Shown in pieces: positions 5,716-11,344 of a stretch of 11,623 bases of DNA (its first letter is position 1; every line of letters begins with the position of its first letter). Made by a program: the position numbers and the translations under genes. This DNA is from Acidobacteriota bacterium. Lineage in GTDB: Bacteria; Acidobacteriota; Vicinamibacteria; Vicinamibacterales; CAVVIG01. The notes beneath the pieces were generated by a model that was given only the letters and a program-made list of their open reading frames with translations, was not told where the DNA came from and did no database searches. The stretch covers positions 1 to 11,623 of the forward strand of contig JACPZV010000467.1 of assembly GCA_016195295.1 (NCBI GenBank). Reading direction: 5' to 3'.

Positions 5716-8688
5716 ATGATGGCCTTGCCGACTCTTCAACGCGAACTCGAAGATCAGATCGCGGGCGAAGTCCGCTTCGATCGGGTCTCACGCGCGCTCT
5801 ATTCGACCGACGCCAGCGTCTACCAGATCGCGCCGCTGGGCATCGTCGTGCCGCGCACTCGAGAGGATGTGGTCCGCACAGTCGATATCGCGCGTCGGCA
5901 CGGCGTCTCGATCACGGCGCGCGGCGGCGGCACGTCGCAGGCGGGACAGGCGATCGGATCCGGACTTCAGCTCGACACCTCCAAATATTTCAATCGCGTG
6001 ATCGAGGTGAACGCCGCCGAGCGCTGGGCGCGCGTGGAACCCGGTGTCGTCCTGGACGAACTGAACGCCCAGCTGCGGGAGCACGGCCTGCGCTTCGCGC
6101 CCGACATCTCCACCGCGAGTCGAGCGACCGTTGGCGGCATGATGGCCAACAATTCGAGCGGCGCGCGCTCGGTGCTCTACGGCAAGACGATCGACCACGT
6201 GATCGAGCAGCACGTCGTGCTCGCCGACGGATCCGTCGCCCATTTCCGGCCGCTCACGCGCGCGACGCTAGACGAGGCCTGCGCGGGCGACTCGTTGCAG
6301 GCCGAGTGCTACCGGACCGTGCGGCGGCTTGCGGCCGAGTGCGCGGGCGAGATCGATCGCCGCTTCCCGAAGATCCTGCGCCACGTGGGCGGCTACAACC
6401 TGGACGAGTTCGTCGAGTCCGGCCGCTCGTCTACGCCGTTTAATCTGGCCAAGCTGATGGTCGGCTCCGAAGGCACGCTCGGCCTCGTCTTGGAAGCGAA
6501 GATCAATCTCGTTCCACTGCCGAAGGCCAAGGCCGTCCTCGTGATCGAGTTCGAGGCGCTGCTCGACGCGCTGGCCGCCACGCCGCTCGTGTTGCGTCAC
6601 GGTCCATCGGCGGTCGAGGTGATGGACACGTTCATCCTCGACCACGCGCGCGAGAACGCCGCGCTCGACGCGCTGCGGCGAAGCATTCTGCAGACCGACG
6701 CCGGCGCGCTCTTGTGCGTGGAGTTCTACGCGGATCACGCCGACGATCTCCCGCAGAGGCTCGCCGCGCTCGAGCGTGAGCTGGCGGCATCCGGCTTCCG
6801 CTGCGTCTGGCGCCGGGCCATGAGCGCCGCGGATCAGGCGCGGATTTGGAGCTTCCGCGAGGCGTCGCTCGGGCTGTCGATGGCCATGAAGGGCGACGCC
6901 AAGTCGCTCTCGTTTGTCGAAGACACGGCGGTCGCGCCGGAGAAGCTGCGCGACTACATCGAGCGCTTTCTCGCCATCGTCCGCGGACACGGCACGTCGG
7001 CCGGCGTGTACGCCCACGCGTCGGTCGGCTGCCTGCACGTGCGGCCGGTGGTGAATCTCAAAACCGCGGAGGGCATCCAGCGCTTCGAAGCGATCGCCAA
7101 CGACATCGCCGACCTCGTGCTGGAGTTCGGTGGCGCGCTCTCCGGCGAGCACGGCGACGGCCTCGTCCGCGGGCCGTTCACGCGGAAGATGTTCGGGCCG
7201 GTCCTCTACGAGGCGTTTCGGACGATCAAGAAGACCTTCGATCCCGACAATCTCTTCAACCCGGGAAAGATCGTCGACTGTCCTCCGCTCACGTCGAATC
7301 TGCGCTACGGCGCCGCGTACGCCACACCCGATCCGCCGACCCATTTCGACTTCGCCGATCACGGGGGCATGGGACGCGCCGTCGAAATGTGCAGCGGCCT
7401 CGGCGTCTGTCGCAAAACGCTGGACGGCACGATGTGCCCGTCGTACATGGCGACGCGGGAGGAAAAACACTCGACGCGCGGCCGTGCGAACACGCTGCGG
7501 CTGGCGATGGCCGGGCGGCTTGGTGACGCCGGCCTCGGCGATCACGACGTCTACGACGTCCTCGATCTGTGCCTCGAGTGTCGCGCGTGCAGGGCCGAGT
7601 GTCCTGTGGGCGTAGACGTGGGGCGCTTCAAGAGCGAGTTTCTCGCGAGCTACTGGCGGCGGCACGGCACGTCGCTGCGTGCGCGTACCATCGGTCACAT
7701 TCATGCGCTGTCGCAGTGGGCCAGTCGCGTCGCGCCGGTGGCGAACCTCGCCGTGCGCAGTGCGCCCGGCCGCTGGCTCGGCGAAAAGATCCTCGGCGTC
7801 GATCGACGAAGGACCCTGCCCGCGTTTGCGAGCCGCACGCTGACTGAACGCGTAGCCCGAGGCTCTGGCTCTTCCGTAGCGCGAGGCTTTCAGCCGAGCG
7901 TTCGCAGCCCTTTGCCCTCAGCCCTTAGCCCTTCTTCAGCCCCCAGCCCCCAGCCACCAGCCACATCGGCGATCCTCTTCAACGACACGTTCACCAACTT
8001 CAATCACCCCGAGATCGGCATCGCCGCTCTCGACGTGCTCGCCGCGGCTGGCGTCGGCGCCCGTCTCGTCCGTCATGTCTGCTGCGGCCGGCCGCTAATC
8101 TCTCAAGGCTTGCTGGACGAGGCGCGCGGGCTGGCTGAAGCCAACACCGACGCGCTCCACGACGCTGCGTCGCGCGGCGAACGGATCATCTTCCTCGAGC
8201 CAAGTTGCCTCTCAGCAGTCCGCGAAGATGCGCCCGCACTGCTGCGGGGCGAATCGCAGCGTAAGGCGCGTCTCGTGGCCGACGCGTGCGTGCTGTTCGA
8301 AGATTTCCTGGAGCGCCACTGCGAGGCCGGACGCGCGCACCTCGATTTGCGGCCGGGGCCGGCCACGATTCTGCTGCACGGCCACTGCCATCAGAACGCG
8401 ATGGGACTGCTGGCGCCGGCGCGCGCGCTCCTCTCGCGCATTCCGGAGACGACCGTCGTCGATCTCGACGCCGGCTGCTGCGGCATGGCGGGATCGTTCG
8501 GCTACGCCCGCGAGCACTACGAGGTCTCGCGGCAGATCGGCGAGCGCAGGCTCCTGCCCGCCGCGCGCGCGATGCAACCCGGCTCGGTTCTCGTCGCCTC
8601 CGGCGTGTCGTGCCGCCAGCAGGTGAAACACTTCACGGGCGTCGACGCGACGCACCCGGCAGAGCTGCTGCGCTCGCTGTTGCCATAA
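5716..8688 (+). CDS. FAD-linked 2-hydroxyacid dehydrogenase fused to iron-sulfur/CCG module (YdiJ or D-lactate dehydrogenase type)
   Basis: A 990-residue protein, close to the roughly 1000-residue length of YdiJ-type enzymes. Residues about 30-250 are a PCMH-type FAD-binding domain (GIVVPRTREDVV, then GGGTS at 70-74). Residues about 270-535 are the FAD-oxidase C domain (SGEHGDG 476-482, FNPGKIVD near 515). An iron-sulfur part follows with C559, C565 and C574, then CLECRACRAECP at 619-630. The C-terminal part carries two CCG motifs (C789-C790-G791 and C921-C922-G923) plus PSC 829-831 and HGHCHQ 888-893, as in GlpC/LutA-like proteins. Likely role: oxidation of D-lactate, D-2-hydroxyglutarate or glycolate with electrons passed through the clusters to the membrane chain; the exact substrate cannot be read from sequence. 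Oddity: residues about 711-750 are an extra Ser/Pro/Gly linker built from DNA repeats. ATG 5716 or 5719 could be the start. Confidence 0.88.
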   Translation: MMALPTLQRELEDQIAGEVRFDRVSRALYSTDASVYQIAPLGIVVPRTREDVVRTVDIARRHGVSITARGGGTSQAGQAIGSGLQLDTSKYFNRVIEVNAAERWARVEPGVVLDELNAQLREHGLRFAPDISTASRATVGGMMANNSSGARSVLYGKTIDHVIEQHVVLADGSVAHFRPLTRATLDEACAGDSLQAECYRTVRRLAAECAGEIDRRFPKILRHVGGYNLDEFVESGRSSTPFNLAKLMVGSEGTLGLVLEAKINLVPLPKAKAVLVIEFEALLDALAATPLVLRHGPSAVEVMDTFILDHARENAALDALRRSILQTDAGALLCVEFYADHADDLPQRLAALERELAASGFRCVWRRAMSAADQARIWSFREASLGLSMAMKGDAKSLSFVEDTAVAPEKLRDYIERFLAIVRGHGTSAGVYAHASVGCLHVRPVVNLKTAEGIQRFEAIANDIADLVLEFGGALSGEHGDGLVRGPFTRKMFGPVLYEAFRTIKKTFDPDNLFNPGKIVDCPPLTSNLRYGAAYATPDPPTHFDFADHGGMGRAVEMCSGLGVCRKTLDGTMCPSYMATREEKHSTRGRANTLRLAMAGRLGDAGLGDHDVYDVLDLCLECRACRAECPVGVDVGRFKSEFLASYWRRHGTSLRARTIGHIHALSQWASRVAPVANLAVRSAPGRWLGEKILGVDRRRTLPAFASRTLTERVARGSGSSVARGFQPSVRSPLPSALSPSSAPSPQPPATSAILFNDTFTNFNHPEIGIAALDVLAAAGVGARLVRHVCCGRPLISQGLLDEARGLAEANTDALHDAASRGERIIFLEPSCLSAVREDAPALLRGESQRKARLVADACVLFEDFLERHCEAGRAHLDLRPGPATILLHGHCHQNAMGLLAPARALLSRIPETTVVDLDAGCCGMAGSFGYAREHYEVSRQIGERRLLPAARAMQPGSVLVASGVSCRQQVKHFTGVDATHPAELLRSLLP
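7852..7907 (+). repeat. Two GTAGC-type palindromic repeat copies inside the dehydrogenase gene
   Basis: GTAGCCCGAGGCTCT at 7852-7866 and GTAGCGCGAGGCTTT at 7876-7890 match at 13 of 15 bases with a 24-bp period, giving VARG twice in the protein (712-715 and 720-723). The second copy continues with CAGCCGAGCG and can form a 9-position stem (7 pairs) around a TTC loop. It matches a 32-nt element at 10254-10285 at 24 of 32 bases. The period of 24 and the whole insert keep the frame. Confidence 0.75.
7905..7964 (+). repeat. Heptanucleotide repeat run inside coding sequence
   Basis: Four units ending GCCCT (CAGCCCT, TTGCCCT, CAGCCCT, TAGCCCT; 7905-7932), a TCTT spacer, then CAGCCCC twice and CAGCCAC twice (7937-7964). 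The total is 60 nt, 20 codons, encoding a Ser/Pro/Ala-rich linker (about residues 731-750). Because the unit is 7 nt, gain or loss of one unit would shift the frame and detach the CCG part of the protein. Confidence 0.8.
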
Positions 8689-8706
8689 GGCCGACCAAGG
8701 TCGGCC
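8689..8706. repeat. Perfect hairpin directly after dehydrogenase stop
   Basis: GGCCGACC-AA-GGTCGGCC begins at the base after the TAA (8686-8688): an 8-bp perfect stem with a 2-nt spacer. No T-tract follows, so it is either a REP-like element or a weak terminator or 3'-end stabiliser for the long dehydrogenase mRNA. Confidence 0.6.
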
Positions 8707-8758
8707 CTCCACGCCCGCGTCAGGCGGCCGGCCCTGCCATCCCGTCACGGTTGTCGTC

Positions 8759-8787
8759 TTGACTGATGGCCCATAGATTGTTAACTT
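8759..8787 (+). promoter_or_regulatory. Candidate vapBC promoter
   Basis: TTGACT (8759-8764) matches the -35 consensus at five positions. TAACTT (8782-8787) 17 nt later is a weak -10. The start site would fall about 20 nt before the antitoxin ATG. Position and spacing fit; the -10 is poor. Confidence 0.4.
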
Positions 8788-8798
8788 CAGCGTGGGCC
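8768..8798. promoter_or_regulatory. Candidate autoregulatory operator of vapBC
   Basis: GGCCCA (8768-8773) and TGGGCC (8793-8798) form an inverted repeat centred at about 8783, and the palindrome GTTAAC (8780-8785) lies at almost the same centre. The dyad covers the proposed -10 box. Ribbon-helix-helix antitoxins usually repress their own promoter through such sites (family knowledge). Confidence 0.35.
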
Positions 8799-8814
8799 TA
8801 AGAAGGAGTTCTCG

Positions 8815-9087
8815 ATGTCCCATAGACGCGCCCATATCGTCATTCCTGAAGATCTCGCGGTCGAGATCGACCAGGTCGCCGGCAAGCGTGGGCGGAGCCA
8901 GTTCCTGATCGACTCGGCGCGGCGCGAGATCAGCCGCCGCCGGATGATCCGGGCCATTTCACAGGCCGCCGGCGCGTGGAAGGACGCAGATCATCCCGAG
9001 CTGCGACGCGGCGCGGACCGGCACGTGGCCAAGCTGCGACGAGAAGCCGCGCGTCGCCTCGCCGCACCGCGGTCGGCGAGGAAGTGA
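8815..9087 (+). CDS. vapB: Ribbon-helix-helix (CopG-like) antitoxin, VapB type
   Basis: A 90-residue basic protein. Residues 5-42 (RAHIVIPEDLAVEIDQVAG, RSQFLIDSARREISRR) have the pattern of a ribbon-helix-helix DNA-binding domain: one strand for pairing and DNA contact, then two helices. The tail (about 45-90), rich in Trp, Arg and Ala, would wrap the toxin. The start is supported by AAGGAG at 8803-8808, 6 nt before the ATG. Its stop overlaps the toxin start (GTGA, 9084-9087), so the two are translationally coupled. It should neutralise the PIN toxin and repress the operon. The vapB name rests on the partner and fold, as antitoxin families vary widely. Confidence 0.85.
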   Translation: MSHRRAHIVIPEDLAVEIDQVAGKRGRSQFLIDSARREISRRRMIRAISQAAGAWKDADHPELRRGADRHVAKLRREAARRLAAPRSARK

Positions 9088-9479
9088 ACACCTACCTCCT
9101 GGATACCAGCGTCATCATCGACGTGCTCAATCGCAAGCGCGCGCGCGACACGCTGCTGCTGCGCCTGCTGTCGGAAGGACATCTGCTGGCCTGCTGCGCG
9201 ATCAACGTCACCGAGGTCTACGCCGGGATGCGGCCCCACGAACGAGCGAAGACCGATGTCCTGGTCGACAGTTTCCAGTACGTGGAGATCACGAAGGACA
9301 TCGCCAAACACGCAGGTCGGCTGAAGTTCGAGTGGGCGCGCAAGGGGGTGACGCTCTCGACGCCGGATACCACGATCGCAGCCGTCGCTCTCGCACACAA
9401 ACTGATTCTGATCACCGACAACCGCAGACACTACCCGATGCGTGAACTGCGCCTGTTCGACGAGTCGGAGGAGCGGTGA
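9084..9479 (+). CDS. vapC: PIN-domain ribonuclease toxin, VapC type
   Basis: A 131-residue PIN-domain protein of the usual VapC length. Acidic residues at the expected places are D7 (TYLLDTSVIID), E44 (NVTEVYAGM), D95 (STPDTTIAA) and D112 (LITDNRRHY), which would bind the metal ions that cut RNA. VapC toxins cleave tRNA or rRNA and stop translation when the antitoxin is lost (family knowledge). The start chosen is GTG 9084, overlapping the antitoxin TGA by 4 nt with GAGG just upstream; longer open sequence to 8976 is only a shadow of vapB. All catalytic positions are present, so the toxin looks active. Its stop overlaps a GTG (9476) that could begin a longer form of the next gene. Confidence 0.93.
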   Translation: MNTYLLDTSVIIDVLNRKRARDTLLLRLLSEGHLLACCAINVTEVYAGMRPHERAKTDVLVDSFQYVEITKDIAKHAGRLKFEWARKGVTLSTPDTTIAAVALAHKLILITDNRRHYPMRELRLFDESEER

Positions 9480-9513
9480 CACGCTCGCCGTCGGACGCCA
9501 CGGATGTCCCACA

Positions 9514-9519
9514 TATAAT
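9514..9519 (+). promoter_or_regulatory. TATAAT box upstream of DUF5674 gene
   Basis: A perfect TATAAT stands out in GC-rich surroundings 28 nt before ATG 9548. The matching -35 (TCGGAC, 9491-9496, 17 nt away) is poor and there is no TG extension. It supports ATG 9548 as the start and a possible second promoter inside the cluster. Confidence 0.4.
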
Positions 9520-9547
9520 CAGGCCGGCCGGAGACGACGCGGCGCAC

Positions 9548-9922
9548 ATGGCTGACCATCCTCACGACATTGTGATCCTCGAACAACGAATCGACCGGGA
9601 GACACTTCGTCGCCTCGTGCAAGACGGCTTCGGTGACATGGTGAAGTTCGTCGCGGACGTTCGACGCGACGTGATCGCCCTGGGCGGCGAGCTGCATGCC
9701 GACGCCGAACAGGCCCTGCTCGACGCCGGCAGCCGCCAGGAAGATCTGTGGGGCGCCAACTACTACCCGGGTCGAAGGCGTGACGGGTGCGTGGAGTTCA
9801 CGTCGCTGATCAACATCAGTCCCGCGCGAGGGAATCGCGGCATGGAGATCAAGGATGCGGCGGTGCGAGAGAGGGTTCGCGCGTTGACCCACACGCTAAT
9901 TGGAGAAGGCGAGGAACTCTGA
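9548..9922 (+). CDS. DUF5674 family protein
   Basis: A 124-residue protein from ATG 9548 that I recognise as DUF5674 by the run GELHADAEQALLDAGSRQEDLWG (about residues 54-77) followed by EFTSLINISPARGNRGMEI. The whole length is covered, and domain sequence starts at once (DIVILEQRIDRETLRRLV), as in family members of about 110-120 residues. No function is known for the family. It is probably cytosolic: no signal or membrane segment is seen. An upstream GTG at 9476 overlaps the vapC stop (GTGA) and would add 24 residues without domain character; a weak GGAG at 9530 and the TATAAT box favour 9548. Its stop overlaps the next ATG by one base (TGATG), so the pair is coupled. Confidence 0.82.
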   Translation: MADHPHDIVILEQRIDRETLRRLVQDGFGDMVKFVADVRRDVIALGGELHADAEQALLDAGSRQEDLWGANYYPGRRRDGCVEFTSLINISPARGNRGMEIKDAAVRERVRALTHTLIGEGEEL

Positions 9923-10257
9923 TGGCTCAGCACGCGACGCTGACTCCGGCCCGATGGTCGACGTTTTCCTTCGACCAGCAGATTCTGATGATTGCGAACG
10001 AAATGCACAGGGCAGGAAAGCTGACCGGACCAGACGATGATGTGCGCCGCGCCAGCGCCTACGAGCGCGTGCTGCGGCTGACCGACCTCACAATTCAGAC
10101 GGCAACGCGTCGAGCGGTGCGGCGCGAGTTGCTGCGATGGCGCGACCTGGCGGCCGCGCTCTACGTGGAGCCGGAAGCCAATGTCGCGGACCACGACGCG
10201 GCGTGGCGCTCTCTGCTCCGATTCACGCCTGAAGCCTCACGTCAGCTCAACCTGTAG
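9922..10257 (+). CDS. Unrecognised 111-aa helical protein coupled to DUF5674
   Basis: The start is ATG 9922, sharing one base with the DUF5674 stop, with GAGGAA (9911-9916) 5 nt before it; a longer frame from 9787 is a shadow of DUF5674. The protein is probably all alpha: helices about 16-34 (FDQQILMIANEMHRAGKL), 44-62 (ASAYERVLRLTDLTIQ), 64-84 (RRAVRRELLRWRDLAAALYV) and 90-108. The length and four-helix pattern recall small bundle proteins of the S23/Avd kind, but this is a shape comparison only. I know no assigned function. Tight coupling suggests it works with DUF5674. The stop codon TAG lies inside a palindromic repeat, so the last residues may have been set by that element. Confidence 0.75.
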   Translation: MAQHATLTPARWSTFSFDQQILMIANEMHRAGKLTGPDDDVRRASAYERVLRLTDLTIQTATRRAVRRELLRWRDLAAALYVEPEANVADHDAAWRSLLRFTPEASRQLNL

Positions 10258-10285
10258 CGCGGCCCTTTCAGGGCCGCGATCGCAG
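10254..10285. repeat. 32-nt palindromic repeat related to that in the dehydrogenase gene
   Basis: GTAGCGCG-GCC-CTTTCAG-GGC-CGCG-ATCGCAG. Compared with 7876-7907 it has the same length and 24 identical bases; the differing bases are mainly the two stem arms, while loop and flanks are kept. It supplies the TAG stop (10255-10257) of the plus-strand gene and the TGA stop (10270-10268) of the aldo/keto reductase gene. Confidence 0.7.
10258..10278. terminator. Bidirectional hairpin between convergent genes
   Basis: CGCGGCCCT-TTC-AGGGCCGCG is a perfect 9-bp stem with a 3-nt loop, starting one base after the plus-strand TAG and covering the minus-strand stop. Position suits termination of both genes. 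No T-tract follows on either side, so termination strength is uncertain. Confidence 0.55.
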
Positions 10286-11314
10286 GCCCTCCCATCGCCG
10301 CTCCTGCCCGGGCAGGCGATCCGACGGCAGGACGTCCATCCAGGCGGGATACTCGGGCGCAAGCTTGCTGACCTCGTTCAACGCGATCACGTCGTCGGCC
10401 GACAGATGCACGTCGACGGTCTTGAGGTTGTCCTCGAGCTGCGTCATCTTCCGGGCGCCGATGATGACGCTCGTCACCGCGTCGTTCGCGAGAATCCAGG
10501 CGAGCGCAATCTGCGCGACGCTCGTCCCGTGCGCGGTCGCGATGGTCGAGAGCACGTCGAGGATCGTGAAGCCCTTCTCCTTGTCGACCGGCGGGAAATC
10601 GAACTTCGCGCGTCGCGCGGTGTCGTCTCCGCTGTTGCGCGTGAACTTCCCCGAGAGAAAACCGCCGGCGAGCGGACTCCAGACGAGCAGCCCGAGCCCC
10701 TGATCTTTCAGCAGCGGGATCATCTCGCGCTCCAGCTCACGGCCGGCGAGCGAATAGTAGGACTGCGTGCACCGGAATCGCTCGAGGCCCTGCTCGCGCG
10801 AAACACCGAGCGCTTTCATGAGCTGCCACGCCGGAAGATTCGAACAGCCGACGTAGCGGACCTTGCCCGCCCGCACGAGATCGTCCAGCGTACGCAGCGT
10901 GTCCTCGATGTTCGTCAACGCGTCGAACCGATGAATCTGGTAGAGGTCGACGTAGTCGGTGCCGAGCCGCTTCAGGCTGGCGTCGATCGCCTCCGTGATG
11001 TGCAGACGTGAGAGTCCAACCTGGTTCGGCCCCGGGCCCATTCGCGCACGAACTTTCGTCGCGAGCACGACGCGCTGACGGCGGCCGGCGAGGGCGTTGC
11101 CGAGCAGCGTCTCGGATTCGCCCGCCGAATACACGTTCGCCGTGTCGATGAAATTGATGCCGGCATCGATCGAGCGGTGGACGATCTCATCGACGGCCTT
11201 CTGCTCGAGTCCGCCGATCACCTCCCACATCTGGCCCTGGCCGCCGAACGTCATCGCGCCGAGGCACAGTTCCGAAACGAACACGCCGGTGTCGGCCAGT
11301 TGTCGGTACTTCAT
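10268..11314 (-). CDS. Aldo/keto reductase
   Basis: A 348-residue NADPH-dependent aldo/keto reductase of usual family length. The catalytic tetrad is visible: D57 (NFIDTANVY), Y62, K87 (LATKV) and H128 (YQIHRFD). The N-terminal LGAMTFGG and late block VIIGARKMTQLEDNL (cofactor phosphate binding) also fit. It should reduce an aldehyde or ketone, or oxidise a sugar or alcohol, in the cytosol with a TIM-barrel fold; the substrate is not readable. The start is ATG 11314, immediately matching the family's MKYRxLxxTGVxVSxLCLGAM opening. No strong Shine-Dalgarno is present; the transcript may be almost leaderless. It is divergent from an MFS permease, a frequent pairing for sugar-related uptake and conversion (inference). 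Confidence 0.95.
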   Translation of the reverse strand: MKYRQLADTGVFVSELCLGAMTFGGQGQMWEVIGGLEQKAVDEIVHRSIDAGINFIDTANVYSAGESETLLGNALAGRRQRVVLATKVRARMGPGPNQVGLSRLHITEAIDASLKRLGTDYVDLYQIHRFDALTNIEDTLRTLDDLVRAGKVRYVGCSNLPAWQLMKALGVSREQGLERFRCTQSYYSLAGRELEREMIPLLKDQGLGLLVWSPLAGGFLSGKFTRNSGDDTARRAKFDFPPVDKEKGFTILDVLSTIATAHGTSVAQIALAWILANDAVTSVIIGARKMTQLEDNLKTVDVHLSADDVIALNEVSKLAPEYPAWMDVLPSDRLPGQERRWEGLRSRP

Positions 11315-11321
11315 TGAGGTA

Positions 11322-11332
11322 GTCTATAAGAC
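11322..11332. promoter_or_regulatory. Symmetric AT-rich element between divergent genes
   Basis: GTCT-ATA-AGAC has perfect 4-bp arms around ATA in a 30-bp gap. Read on either strand it gives a TATA-like -10 candidate (CTATAAG / CTTATAG), so one site could serve both genes. Both leaders would then be very short. Confidence 0.35.
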
Positions 11333-11344
11333 CCTTTTAGAACC

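Noticed and set aside
5702..5791. 30-residue N-terminal extension of the PQQ protein from ATG 5791
   Set aside because: It would overlap the divergent dehydrogenase coding region by 76 bp and place charged residues ahead of the signal peptide; GTG 5701 gives a normal signal peptide.
6268..7704. 478-codon minus-strand open frame opposite the dehydrogenase
   Set aside because: It lies wholly within the antisense of a well-recognised FAD/iron-sulfur protein and has the Arg/His/Ala-rich make-up of a GC-rich shadow frame, with no known motifs.
8726..8733. GGCCGGCC palindrome before vapB as an operator
   Set aside because: An 8-bp self-complementary GC run is common in DNA of this composition and lies outside the proposed promoter.
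10181..11011. 276-codon plus-strand open frame opposite the aldo/keto reductase
   Set aside because: It overlaps a complete reductase with all catalytic residues; the plus frame is a composition shadow.
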